DNA of 41,739 nucleotides from SZUA-430 sp034440355. GTDB taxonomy: Bacteria > Pseudomonadota > Alphaproteobacteria > Micropepsales > Micropepsaceae. A program made the position numbers and the translations under genes. Shown here piece by piece: positions 16,417-25,110 of the stretch (its first letter is position 1; the number at the start of each line of letters is the position of its first letter). The notes under the pieces were generated by a model. That model searched no databases. It had not been told where the DNA came from and saw only the letters and a list, made by a program, of their open reading frames with translations. Location: assembly GCA_034440355.1 (NCBI GenBank), contig JAWXBY010000071.1:1-41739 (forward strand), in the 5' to 3' direction.

Positions 16417-19400
16417 TCAAGCCGCGAGGCCGCGCACCTTAAGCCCCTCGCGGTAGCGCTCAAACAAACCGTCGAGCGCGCTCACGTCCTCGTCGGCGAC
16501 GCCCGTCGCAGCCGCAAGCTGCGCCTCGATGCGCGCGCAGCACTGAGAAATAGCAGCCGCGCCCGCGAGCGCGCTCGTGCTCTTCAACGTATGCGCAAGC
16601 CTCTGCGCCTCGCCGCCCGCCGCCCCGGATCGCACAAGGGTCGAAAGCCTCGTGAGCTTCGCGGCCGTCTCGGCCAAATAGGTATCGATCAGAATTCGAA
16701 GCAACTCCTCCCCCGAATCCGAACGAAACCGCTCGATCGCGTCCCAATCCAGAACCTCGTTCGACGCCACGACATCGGCATCCCGCGCACCGAACGTCGC
16801 CCGCCCGCACACCGCGGCGCCCAGTACAAGGAGAAGCTCCTCTTTGCGGAACGGCTTGCCCAAATGCGCGTCCATTCCCACAGACCGGCAGCGCTCGATA
16901 TCGTCCGGAAACGCGTTCGCGGTCAGCGCCACGATCGGCACGCGTGCCGCCGCGCCGGGCAACGCCCGAATCGCCCGAGTGGCCTCGAACCCGTCCATCT
17001 CGGGCATATGCAAATCCATCAGCACGACGTCATAGCGCGCACGCTGCACCGCGGCGAGCGCCTCCCGGCCGTCCGCCGCAACCTCGTGCGCAATGCCGTA
17101 CTGACTGAGGAAGGACGTCGCAACCAGCCGGTTCGTTGCGTTGTCTTCGACGATCAAAACACGCGCATCGTGGTCCAATGCTCTGATCGCGGCCAGCGCC
17201 TCATCGACGGCGGCCGTGTCGATCGCCCGGACCACGAGTTCGTCGCTCTGTGCGACATCGAAAGGAATGTCGAACCAGAACGTGGAGCCGTTGCCGTTTT
17301 CGCTTTCGACGCCGATCTTCCCGCCCATGCGCTCAACAAGTTTACGCGAAATCGCAAGTCCAAGCCCCGTGCCCCCAAAGCGGCGCGAGATGGAGGCGTC
17401 GGCCTGTTCAAAACTCTGGAACAAGCGGCCGATACGGTCGCGAGCGATGCCGATTCCTGTATCGGCGACCTGCACGCTGAGCACGTGCCGCCCCTCAGCC
17501 TCGCGCGCGCTGACCTGCACGGCGACGAAGCCCGCTTCCGTGAATTTCACCGCATTGCCCGCAAGATTGAGCAACACCTGGCGTATCCGCCCTGCATCCG
17601 CACGCACGAACTGCGGCACGCCGGGATCGATTACAACGTCGAACGCGATGCTCTTCGCCAGAGCCTTCGGGACCAATATCTCCGCGGCTTGGTGGAACAG
17701 CGCGTGCAAATCGAACGCCTTCGCCTCGATCGTCATCGCCTCAGCGTCGAGCTTCGAGAAATCGAGCACGTCGTTGATGATGCGCAAGAGCCCTTCTGCC
17801 GACTCGCGGATCGTCGTCGCGTAACGCTCTTGGGCCGGCGTAAGGCCTGAATCGAGAAGCACGCTCGTCATGCCCAAGACGCCGTTCATAGGCGTCCGGA
17901 TTTCGTGCGTCATCATCGCCAAGAACTCGGATTTGGCGCGGTTCCCCGCTTCGGCGGCATCACGCGCGGTTGCGATCGCAACCTCAGCCTCCTTGCGCGC
18001 CGAAATGTCGATCGAAAAGCCTTCGACGATCGTCGGCTCGCCGCTCGGTTGGAACTCCGTCGCCAACCCGCGCTCCAAGATCCAGATCGTGCGCCCGTCC
18101 GGCAGCACCATGCGGAACTCGACCTCGTAGCTCCGTCGCGCCGCCAGCGCCGCATTCACGGTTTGAAAGTAACGCCGCCTGTCTTCGGTGTGCATTAGGC
18201 GGATACCGACGGACGGCTTGCCGATCAGGTCGCCGGCGGGGATACCGACCTGCTTCTCGATGCCGGGGCTGTAATACTCGATGATGGCGGGCCGCCCGGT
18301 GCGCGCGCGGAACATCACGCCGTCGATGTTGGCGGCCAAGGTCGCGAATTGACGTTCGCGCGTGCTGAGTTCCTCCGTCAAACGGTGGCGTTCTGTGACG
18401 TCGAACATAAAGCCGTCGATGACGAGTGGGCTGCCGTCCTCGGCGTAGGCGCTGGCCATGCCACGCTCCAGGATCCAGCGGATCGTGCCGTCGGCGAGCT
18501 TCAGCCGATGCTGGGATTCGTAGGGCCGCCGCTCGTAAAGGGCGCGCTTCACCGTGTCCAGATACTCGGCGTAATCGTCGGGGTGACGGAGGTTCAGCGT
18601 CTCGGGCGCCTTGCCGATGACCTGGTCCGCATCGAGGCCCGTAATTTTCTTGATCCCGGGGCTGATATACTCGATCGCCGGAGCAGCGCCACGGCGCACA
18701 CGGAACATGGCGCCCTCGAGGTTGGTCGCAAGGGCCGAGATCAGTTTCTCGCGCACCTCTAATTCTTCGCGCATCCGCCGCTGCGACGTGACGTCGATGA
18801 CGAGGCAGTCGACAAACTGGGCGATCCCGTGCGCGTCCGGTTCTGCGGGCATGCCGCGTTCCAGCATCCAGCGCTCGCGGCCCTCGTCGTCCGCGATTCT
18901 GAACTCGATCTCGTACGGTCGCATCGCGCGGCAAGCATCGGCTATTTCGCGCACATAGCGGTCGAGATCGGCCTTGTGGATGGAATCGAGCGGCGGCGGC
19001 CGGCGTCCGAAACAGCTGACAAGTGCGAACGGCGCCACGCGGCCGCGATAGATCGAACCATCGAGATTCCGCGCCAGCCTCTCCAAATACTGGTTGCGCG
19101 CGTTGACCTCGGCCTCAAGCCGTTTCATCTCCGTGATGTCCGAGACGAAGCCCGAAACAAGCCGCGCGCCGGCATCATCGACCCCTGCCGGACGGCCGCG
19201 CGCGAACACCCAGCGAGTCTCGCCGGACTTCGTGATCATGCGGAAAGTATTCTCGGCCGGTCGATCTGTCTGGGCGACGGTCGACGCTACGATACGCGCC
19301 TGGTCATCCGGATGAATGAGGTCGGCGAGCGAGAACGCCGGGTCGTTCAGCGCTTCCGCAATGGTGTGGCCCGTCATCCGTTCGAACGCAGGGCTCAGAT

Positions 19401-20721
19401 AAACGAAGCGGGGCTCCCCGCTTTTATCGATGCGGTAGGTGAAGAACAGTTCGCCGACGTTTTCGATCACGGCTTGCGCGCGCGCCTCGGCCTGCGCGAG
19501 TTTTGCCTCTGTCGCCTTGCGCGCCGTGATGTCCAGCATGATGCCGTCGATGAAGCGCGGCTTGCCGTCGCGGTCGAAGTTGGCAGCCGCTCCGCGGTCG
19601 TAGATCCAGCGCAACTCGCCGCTCTTGGTGCGGATACGATACTCGCACTCGAAAACGCCCGTGCCCAGGCGCACCGACTCGAACACCGCTTTGACGCGCG
19701 CGCTGTCGTCGGGATGGATGATCTCGCTGAACATCATCTCGTTTGGGCGGGTCAGTTCGTCGGGCGTATATCCGATCAGCCGCTCGACGCTGGGGCTGTA
19801 ATAGAGATCCTGAAACGGTTCGTGCGCCTGCGCGCGATAGAGAATGGCGTCGACCTGCCGGCTCAAGCTTTCGAACCGATGCTCGCTCTCCTCAAGGGCC
19901 TGGCGCGTCTCGACTTGGCGCGTGATGTCGACCATCAGCGTGTCCAGCCTGTCAGGTCCGCCCGTCGGGTCGCTTAATACATGCCCGCGTTCAAGTACCC
20001 AGCGATACCCGCCCGTGGGTTCGCGCACCCGGTATTCGATCTCAAGCGAGCCGCGCTCCGCGACCACGGCTTCAACTGTCGCACGATAGCGTTCCAGATC
20101 CTGAGGATGGATACCGAACCGCCAGACGTCCTTGGCGTTGAGCCCTATCATTTGCGCCGATGAGATGCCGAACATCTCTTCGTTCTTGGGACTGATATAC
20201 TCGATCGTCCAAACATCGCCGATCTGCACGCGCACAACGATGCCGTCGATCGAATCTGCGAGACTGCGGTGCAGGGCGTCGCTGGCGCGCAAAGCCTCCT
20301 GCGCGGCGATGAGCGCGGTGACCTCGCGCGACGTCCCTAGATAACCGGTAAAGCGTCCTTTCGCGTCGTGCTGGGGCTCACCGCTGACGGCAATCCGCAC
20401 GACTTTGCCCCCTCGCGCGCGAAACGCGACGATCCGGTCGCGGAACGGTTCGCCCCGTACCATCGTCTCGCGCAGGGAGGCGTCGCTTGGCGCCTCGTTG
20501 ACGAACGCCGTGAAGGCGTCCAGTCCGATCAGCGGCGCCGGATCGACCCAGCGCGAAGCGTTGTCGGAAACGCACAACAAGCGGTGATCGGCGTCGGTCT
20601 CCCACCACCAGTCGGAAGCGATTTCGGCGAACGCCTTGAACCGCGCCGCCACGGTACGCGGCTGCACTCGCGGGCGTCGGCGCGCGACCTTGCGCGTCAT
20701 GCTCTTGTCGGTGTCGCGCAT
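16417..20721 (-). CDS. Multi-PAS hybrid histidine kinase with receiver and HPt domains
   Basis: 1434 residues, no membrane segment, so probably cytoplasmic. Seven PAS/PAC modules of about 125 residues occupy roughly 28-920; six share a (R/I)W-(I/V/M)-x-x-RG PAC signature (for example YRWVLERG, IRWILERG, TIWILERG). HisKA follows with MMTHEIRTPMN (His939), then HATPase (NLAGNAVKFTE, DTGIGI, GTGLGLAISRKL), a receiver (VVLMDLHMPEMDG, Asp1236) and HPt (LAHTLKSTS, His1377). All phosphorelay residues are present. A receiver-only gene lies 21 bp upstream on the same strand and may receive phosphate from the HPt. ATG at 20700 is an alternative start. Confidence 0.95.
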   Translation of the reverse strand: MRDTDKSMTRKVARRRPRVQPRTVAARFKAFAEIASDWWWETDADHRLLCVSDNASRWVDPAPLIGLDAFTAFVNEAPSDASLRETMVRGEPFRDRIVAFRARGGKVVRIAVSGEPQHDAKGRFTGYLGTSREVTALIAAQEALRASDALHRSLADSIDGIVVRVQIGDVWTIEYISPKNEEMFGISSAQMIGLNAKDVWRFGIHPQDLERYRATVEAVVAERGSLEIEYRVREPTGGYRWVLERGHVLSDPTGGPDRLDTLMVDITRQVETRQALEESEHRFESLSRQVDAILYRAQAHEPFQDLYYSPSVERLIGYTPDELTRPNEMMFSEIIHPDDSARVKAVFESVRLGTGVFECEYRIRTKSGELRWIYDRGAAANFDRDGKPRFIDGIMLDITARKATEAKLAQAEARAQAVIENVGELFFTYRIDKSGEPRFVYLSPAFERMTGHTIAEALNDPAFSLADLIHPDDQARIVASTVAQTDRPAENTFRMITKSGETRWVFARGRPAGVDDAGARLVSGFVSDITEMKRLEAEVNARNQYLERLARNLDGSIYRGRVAPFALVSCFGRRPPPLDSIHKADLDRYVREIADACRAMRPYEIEFRIADDEGRERWMLERGMPAEPDAHGIAQFVDCLVIDVTSQRRMREELEVREKLISALATNLEGAMFRVRRGAAPAIEYISPGIKKITGLDADQVIGKAPETLNLRHPDDYAEYLDTVKRALYERRPYESQHRLKLADGTIRWILERGMASAYAEDGSPLVIDGFMFDVTERHRLTEELSTRERQFATLAANIDGVMFRARTGRPAIIEYYSPGIEKQVGIPAGDLIGKPSVGIRLMHTEDRRRYFQTVNAALAARRSYEVEFRMVLPDGRTIWILERGLATEFQPSGEPTIVEGFSIDISARKEAEVAIATARDAAEAGNRAKSEFLAMMTHEIRTPMNGVLGMTSVLLDSGLTPAQERYATTIRESAEGLLRIINDVLDFSKLDAEAMTIEAKAFDLHALFHQAAEILVPKALAKSIAFDVVIDPGVPQFVRADAGRIRQVLLNLAGNAVKFTEAGFVAVQVSAREAEGRHVLSVQVADTGIGIARDRIGRLFQSFEQADASISRRFGGTGLGLAISRKLVERMGGKIGVESENGNGSTFWFDIPFDVAQSDELVVRAIDTAAVDEALAAIRALDHDARVLIVEDNATNRLVATSFLSQYGIAHEVAADGREALAAVQRARYDVVLMDLHMPEMDGFEATRAIRALPGAAARVPIVALTANAFPDDIERCRSVGMDAHLGKPFRKEELLLVLGAAVCGRATFGARDADVVASNEVLDWDAIERFRSDSGEELLRILIDTYLAETAAKLTRLSTLVRSGAAGGEAQRLAHTLKSTSALAGAAAISQCCARIEAQLAAATGVADEDVSALDGLFERYREGLKVRGLAA

Positions 20722-20742
20722 GGTCGGAGCGCCGCAGCTCCT

Positions 20743-21144
20743 CTACGCGCGCGTTGCTTTGACGGCATGAGCGCGAGCCGCAATCGCCTGATCGACGGCG
20801 TCGCACAGCGCCGACATTTGGAATGGCTTCTTGATCGTGACATCGGCGCCCAGCATTTCGACGACCTTGAGAACGTCAAAGCCCACCCCATTGTCGAAGC
20901 CGCCCGAGACGGCGACGATCCCGAGATCGGCCCGCGCGCGTCGCATATGTTGTATGGTCTCGACGCCTTCCTTCTCGGGCATCACGATATCGCAGACGAC
21001 CGCGTCGAAATGCGTCTCGTCGAACGCGCGCGCGCCCGCATCGCCGTCATGCGCAAACGCGACCTGGTGGCCGCGGCGCGACAGAGCATGAACCATGAGC
21101 TTGACGAGCAGTTCGTCATCGTCGATGACCAGTACGTGCGCCAT
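20743..21144 (-). CDS. Single-domain response regulator (CheY-like receiver)
   Basis: 133 residues from the ATG at 21144 (MAHVLVIDDDELLV); the longer open frame upstream is not coding. The receiver fold has the acidic pocket D8-D10, phospho-acceptor Asp52 in VVCDIVMPEKEG, and the conserved Lys in TIKKPF. There is no output domain, so it should act through protein contacts or as a phosphate shuttle. It precedes the multi-PAS hybrid kinase by 21 bp on the same strand, making that kinase the obvious partner. It is divergent from the LysE-type gene. Confidence 0.92.
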   Translation of the reverse strand: MAHVLVIDDDELLVKLMVHALSRRGHQVAFAHDGDAGARAFDETHFDAVVCDIVMPEKEGVETIQHMRRARADLGIVAVSGGFDNGVGFDVLKVVEMLGADVTIKKPFQMSALCDAVDQAIAARAHAVKATRA

Positions 21145-21272
21145 GCGAGATCTCGCTCGTGCAGTGGGCCGGATGGACACCCTCGCACCCTCGCCTTTAG
21201 GCCGCGTAAACGGTAATCTGCGCAGCCGTTGTTTAGATACAAATCGAACGCGCCGTGGTGCGCAAGGTAACC

Positions 21273-21926
21273 ATGATTCTTGAGCCAGGCCTGTTCGCGG
21301 CATATCTCGTCGCAGCAACCGCCCTAGCGCTTTCGCCAGGACCCGACACGATGTTCGTCCTCGCGTCGTCTGCATCGGGGGGACAGCGTGCCGGCGTCGC
21401 CGCGACGTTCGGTATCGCGACCGGCGGTCTCGTGCATGCGGCGCTCGCCGCGCTCGGCGTCTCCGCCCTCATCGCGGCGTCGCCGGAGGCCTTCGATGCG
21501 CTGCGCATCGCCGGCGCGATTTATCTCATTTGGATGGGCTTCACCGCCTTCCGCGCTTTCATCGCGGGACTGCGCGGCCAAGCAGCGCCGCCGTCTGACG
21601 CGGGCGAGAACGTTTCGTGGATCGCCTACCGGCGCGGCCTAGCGACGAACCTGCTCAACCCGAAGGTCATCGTCTTCTACATCGCCTTTCTTCCGCAATT
21701 CGCGAGCCCCGCGCTCGGCCACGTGCCGCTGCAAATCTTCCTCTTGGGCGCGGTGCATAACCTCATCGGGGTCGTATGGCTCACCGGACTCGCGGTCGTT
21801 TCAGGCCGCACGGCCCAGGCGATCGCCGGAAATCCGCGTGTCCGCGCCTGGCTCGACGGCGCGGCGGGCACAGTCTACATCTTGCTGGCTCTCCGCATGC
21901 TCTTCCTCGAACGCCGCGCGGCGTGA
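21273..21926 (+). CDS. LysE/RhtB-family amino-acid or metabolite exporter
   Basis: 217 residues from the ATG at 21273, with AAGG six bases upstream; a GTG at 21255 is an alternative. It has about six hydrophobic segments and the family signature LALSPGPDTMFVLASSASGGQRAG near the N-terminus, then AGAIYLIWMGF and NLLNPKVIVFYIAFLPQF. LysE/RhtB proteins export amino acids by proton antiport. It lies 13 bp upstream of the tryptophan 2,3-dioxygenase gene in an apparent operon, so a tryptophan-related compound such as kynurenine or anthranilate is a plausible substrate; this is inference. Confidence 0.88.
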   Translation: MILEPGLFAAYLVAATALALSPGPDTMFVLASSASGGQRAGVAATFGIATGGLVHAALAALGVSALIAASPEAFDALRIAGAIYLIWMGFTAFRAFIAGLRGQAAPPSDAGENVSWIAYRRGLATNLLNPKVIVFYIAFLPQFASPALGHVPLQIFLLGAVHNLIGVVWLTGLAVVSGRTAQAIAGNPRVRAWLDGAAGTVYILLALRMLFLERRAA

Positions 21927-21939
21927 GTGAGGCCTTCCC

Positions 21940-23010
21940 ATGGACTACGCGAACTACCTGAAACTGCGCGAACTCCTCTCGCTGCAGGAGATGGAAAGCA
22001 CCAAGAAGGGCAAGGTCGCGCATGACGAGATGCTCTTCATCATCATCCACCAGACCTACGAACTCTGGTTCAAGCAGATCCACCACGAGCTCGATCTGAT
22101 CCAATCGATCTTCGGTGGCGCGTCCGTCGACGACGCCCAACTCGGCCGCGCCGTCCACGCCGCCGAGCGCATCGTCAAGATCGAGCAGTTGTTGGTCGGA
22201 CAGATCGACATCCTCGAGACCATGACGCCGATGGATTTCTTGGAGTTCCGCGATCTCCTGATCCCGGCCTCCGGCTTCCAGAGCGAACAATTCCGCCTGC
22301 TCGAAATCCGCTTAGGGCTCACGCGCGAAGCGCGCCTGCCGTTCAACGAACAAAGCTACGACGCCAACCTGTTGCCGGAAGCGCGCAAGAACGTCGTCGC
22401 CGCCGAAGCCAAACCGTCGCTGCGCACGCAAGTGAACGCCTGGCTGGAACGCACGCCCTTCGTCACCCGCGACGGCTTTCACTTCGGCGAGACGTTCCGC
22501 AAAGCACTCGACGACATGCTCTCGCGCGACATGGCGCAAATCGAAAAACACCCCCATCTGTCGCAAACCGAAAAGGACGTGCAGCTCGCCTCGCTCCGCC
22601 AATCGCGCGCCATGTTCGACGGCCTCCTCGACGACGCACGCTACGCCGAACTCCGCGCGCAAGGCGCCTGGACATTCTCGCGCCACGCGCTGCAGGCCGC
22701 ACTCTTCCTTTTCCTCTACCGCGACGAACCGGCAGCCCACGCAGGCTTCAGCATGCTGAAGGCGTTGATGGACATCGATGAAACGCTGGCCGTTTGGCGC
22801 TTGCGTCACGCGCTGATGGTCTCGCGCATGCTCGGCCGCAAGGTCGGCACCGGCGGCTCATCCGGCTTTGAGTATCTGCGCGCGACAGCCGACAAGCACC
22901 GCGCCTACAACGACCTCTTCTCGATCGCGACGTTCTTGATCCCGCGCTCCGCCCTGCCGCCGTTGCCAGACAACGTGCGCAAGGCGATGCGCTACCGGTA
23001 CGAGGACTAA
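21940..23010 (+). CDS. kynA: Tryptophan 2,3-dioxygenase
   Basis: 356 residues. It shows the family motifs HDEMLFIIIHQTYELWFKQ, where His37 corresponds to the active-site His of TDO, and WRLRHALMVSRMLGRKVGTGGSSGFEYL split across the C-terminal half, where His290 is the likely haem ligand. The enzyme is a haem protein that opens the indole ring of L-tryptophan to N-formylkynurenine. It is longer than typical bacterial TDOs (about 280) and closer to the animal-type length. It is flanked by an exporter 13 bp upstream and a kynureninase-like gene one base downstream. No kynurenine formamidase gene is in the window. Confidence 0.95.
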   Translation: MDYANYLKLRELLSLQEMESTKKGKVAHDEMLFIIIHQTYELWFKQIHHELDLIQSIFGGASVDDAQLGRAVHAAERIVKIEQLLVGQIDILETMTPMDFLEFRDLLIPASGFQSEQFRLLEIRLGLTREARLPFNEQSYDANLLPEARKNVVAAEAKPSLRTQVNAWLERTPFVTRDGFHFGETFRKALDDMLSRDMAQIEKHPHLSQTEKDVQLASLRQSRAMFDGLLDDARYAELRAQGAWTFSRHALQAALFLFLYRDEPAAHAGFSMLKALMDIDETLAVWRLRHALMVSRMLGRKVGTGGSSGFEYLRATADKHRAYNDLFSIATFLIPRSALPPLPDNVRKAMRYRYED

Positions 23011-23011
23011 C

Positions 23012-24184
23012 GTGGCGAGCTTCAAATCCCACTTCGCGCAGTCGATCGGCCGCCCCGGCGCACCGCTGCACTTCGCCGCCCACAGCCATCATCCCTGGCC
23101 CGACATCACGTTCGCCGCTCAGCAGCAATACTGGCAGGACGCATCCCAACTGCTCGACCGCAAATGGGGCAAAGTCTTCGGCGAGGTCATTCCGCGCGCG
23201 CAAGCTCACGTCGCGCGTCACCTCAACCTCTCCGACCCGCGCACCGTGGTCTTCGCACCGAACACGCACAGTCTGTTGGTCCGCTTGCTGTCGGCGACGC
23301 ACGGTCTGCCGAAGCACAACGTGCTGTCGACCGACGGCGAATTCCATTCCTTCACGCGGCAGATGAACCGCCTCGCCGAAGACGAACTCGTCAACATCGT
23401 GCGCGTTGCGGTCGAGCCGCTGGCGACGTTCAAAGACCGCTTCATCGCCGAACTGAAGCAGCGCGACGATTGGGACATGGTCTGGTTCAGCCACGTCTTC
23501 TTCAATTCCGGCCTCGTGCTCTCGCTGGACGACGTGAAGGAAATCCTGGCCGCGATCGAATGGCGCGGCACCTTCGCCGTGATCGACGGCTACCACGCCT
23601 TCATGGCGCGCCCGACCGACCTGTCGGCGATCGCGTCCCGCGTCTTCTACATCGCCGGCGGCTACAAATACGCGATGGCGGGCGAGGGCGCCTGCTTCAT
23701 GCATTGCCCGCCCGGCTACGGCGAGCGCCCCCGCGACACCGGCTGGTACGCAGAGTTTGGCGCACTCGAACAAACGCGCGGCGACACAGTCGCCTACGGC
23801 ACCGACGCCAGCCGCTTCTCCGGCGCCACGTTCGATCCCTCGGGCCTGTACCGCTTCAACGCCGTGATGGACTGGCTCCAAACATTGAATCTCGACGTCG
23901 CGGCGATGGACGACATCTGCACCGGCCTCCAACACACGTTCATCAAAAAGCTCGATGGCGCACGCACCAAACTCGGCGCCGACCAACTCGTGGTGAAAGA
24001 TCCGGTGCAATGTGGCCGCTTCCTCACCTTTGAAACCAAGGACGCCGCGCAGATCGATGAGGCGCTCGCCGCGCGCAACGTCCTGGTCGATCACCGCGGC
24101 GACCGTCTGCGCATCGGCTTCGGCATCTATCAAGACGAAGGTGACGTGGACCGCTTGCTCGACGCGCTCAAGACAGTGAGCTGA
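23012..24184 (+). CDS. kynU: Kynureninase-like PLP-dependent enzyme (class V aminotransferase fold)
   Basis: 390 residues from a GTG one base after the kynA stop. It is a fold-type I PLP enzyme: the cofactor aspartate lies in FAVIDGYHAFMA and the Schiff-base lysine is Lys219 in AGGYKYAMAGEGA, which resembles kynureninase (SYKYLNGGPG type). It would cleave kynurenine to anthranilate and alanine. The assignment to kynureninase rests on operon position as well as sequence; it may belong to a divergent class V aminotransferase branch. Its stop abuts that of the convergent glycosyltransferase gene with no gap. Confidence 0.75.
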   Translation: MASFKSHFAQSIGRPGAPLHFAAHSHHPWPDITFAAQQQYWQDASQLLDRKWGKVFGEVIPRAQAHVARHLNLSDPRTVVFAPNTHSLLVRLLSATHGLPKHNVLSTDGEFHSFTRQMNRLAEDELVNIVRVAVEPLATFKDRFIAELKQRDDWDMVWFSHVFFNSGLVLSLDDVKEILAAIEWRGTFAVIDGYHAFMARPTDLSAIASRVFYIAGGYKYAMAGEGACFMHCPPGYGERPRDTGWYAEFGALEQTRGDTVAYGTDASRFSGATFDPSGLYRFNAVMDWLQTLNLDVAAMDDICTGLQHTFIKKLDGARTKLGADQLVVKDPVQCGRFLTFETKDAAQIDEALAARNVLVDHRGDRLRIGFGIYQDEGDVDRLLDALKTVS

Positions 24185-24961
24185 CTAGAGCCGCGCCAGC
24201 CGCCGGGGCGGCACGCCCAGGAAATAGAGCGCGAGCGCCAGGAAATTGCGCAGCGGCCGCAACACATACCCGCCGTGCCGATAAGGATCCGCGGATGTCG
24301 TGGCTGTCGCCGGCAACTCGACCAGGTTCGCCTTGCCGATGCGCCGCACAATGTCGACATCTTCCATGACCGGCAGATCCAGATAGCCGACCAGCGACGC
24401 ATACTTCGTGCGCGATAGGAACAGCCCTTGACCGCCCTGCGGCAGCCCAAACTTCCGCGCGCGCCAATTGGCCAAGTCTTCCACGCGCCGCGCCGCATTC
24501 GAAGCGTCGTCCAGCGCAAACGTGAAATACGCGGCCTTCAGCACATTGCCCTTCGCGCGCATGAACGACGTGGTCGTGGTGCTCCAGAACGGCTCCAACG
24601 TCGTGTCCGCATGCAGAAAAAGAAGCCAGCGTCCCGACGCTTCCTTGGCGCCCGCGCTGAGCTGCCCGGCACGTCCGCGCGGCGCTTCGATCACCGTCGC
24701 GCCCGCCGCCACCGCCCGTGCCCGCGTGTCGTCGCTCGATCCGCCGTCCACGACGATAAGTTCGACCGAAAGCGTCTCGCGCACTTCTTCCAGGGCATCG
24801 ATCGTGGCGCTAAGCCTCGCGCCCGCGTCAAAAGTCGGAATGATGATGCTGATGTCGACCGCCCGCACGGTCTTCGCAGGCGCGTTCTCGGCCACGGTCA
24901 CAAGTGGTGAGCCACCAACCGGACGCGGCAACGCAAACGATACTTTCGACGCCAAACCCAT
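24185..24961 (-). CDS. Family 2 glycosyltransferase, TIGR04283-like
   Basis: 258 residues from the ATG at 24961; earlier in-frame sequence to 25183 overlaps the divergent OmpA gene and is rejected. GT-A motifs are DISIIIPTFDAGARL, ELIVVDGGSSDDT, APRGRAGQLSAGA and LLFLHADTTL, followed by GGQGLFLSRTKY and PVMEDVDIVRRI. RGRAxQxxxGA plus LFLHADT is characteristic of the TIGR04283 group (rSAM/selenodomain-associated transferase 2). A hydrophobic C-terminal segment (FLALALYFLGV) suggests membrane association. The usual partner genes of this group are absent, so its acceptor is unknown. Confidence 0.85.
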   Translation of the reverse strand: MGLASKVSFALPRPVGGSPLVTVAENAPAKTVRAVDISIIIPTFDAGARLSATIDALEEVRETLSVELIVVDGGSSDDTRARAVAAGATVIEAPRGRAGQLSAGAKEASGRWLLFLHADTTLEPFWSTTTTSFMRAKGNVLKAAYFTFALDDASNAARRVEDLANWRARKFGLPQGGQGLFLSRTKYASLVGYLDLPVMEDVDIVRRIGKANLVELPATATTSADPYRHGGYVLRPLRNFLALALYFLGVPPRRLARL

Positions 24962-25110
24962 GCGAATCACTAACTCCGTCTCCCTTATCGCCGCGAAACG
25001 CCGTGCTGTGGAGACTGCATTTGCGGGGACAACGGAGTTCCAGCCGCTTGTGATCCGATTGCCACCCGCCCAAAAGAGTCGGCGACACGACGATTCGATG
25101 GAGGTTTCCC

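Noticed and set aside
14623..17850. A 1075-codon plus-strand open frame across the esterases and the kinase end.
   Set aside because: It is extremely Arg-rich, has no domains and crosses two well-supported esterase genes and the antisense of the hybrid kinase; a GC-rich shadow.
22748..24133. A 461-codon minus-strand frame opposite the kynureninase-like gene.
   Set aside because: No recognisable motif, and the plus strand carries the PLP lysine motif and tight operon spacing.
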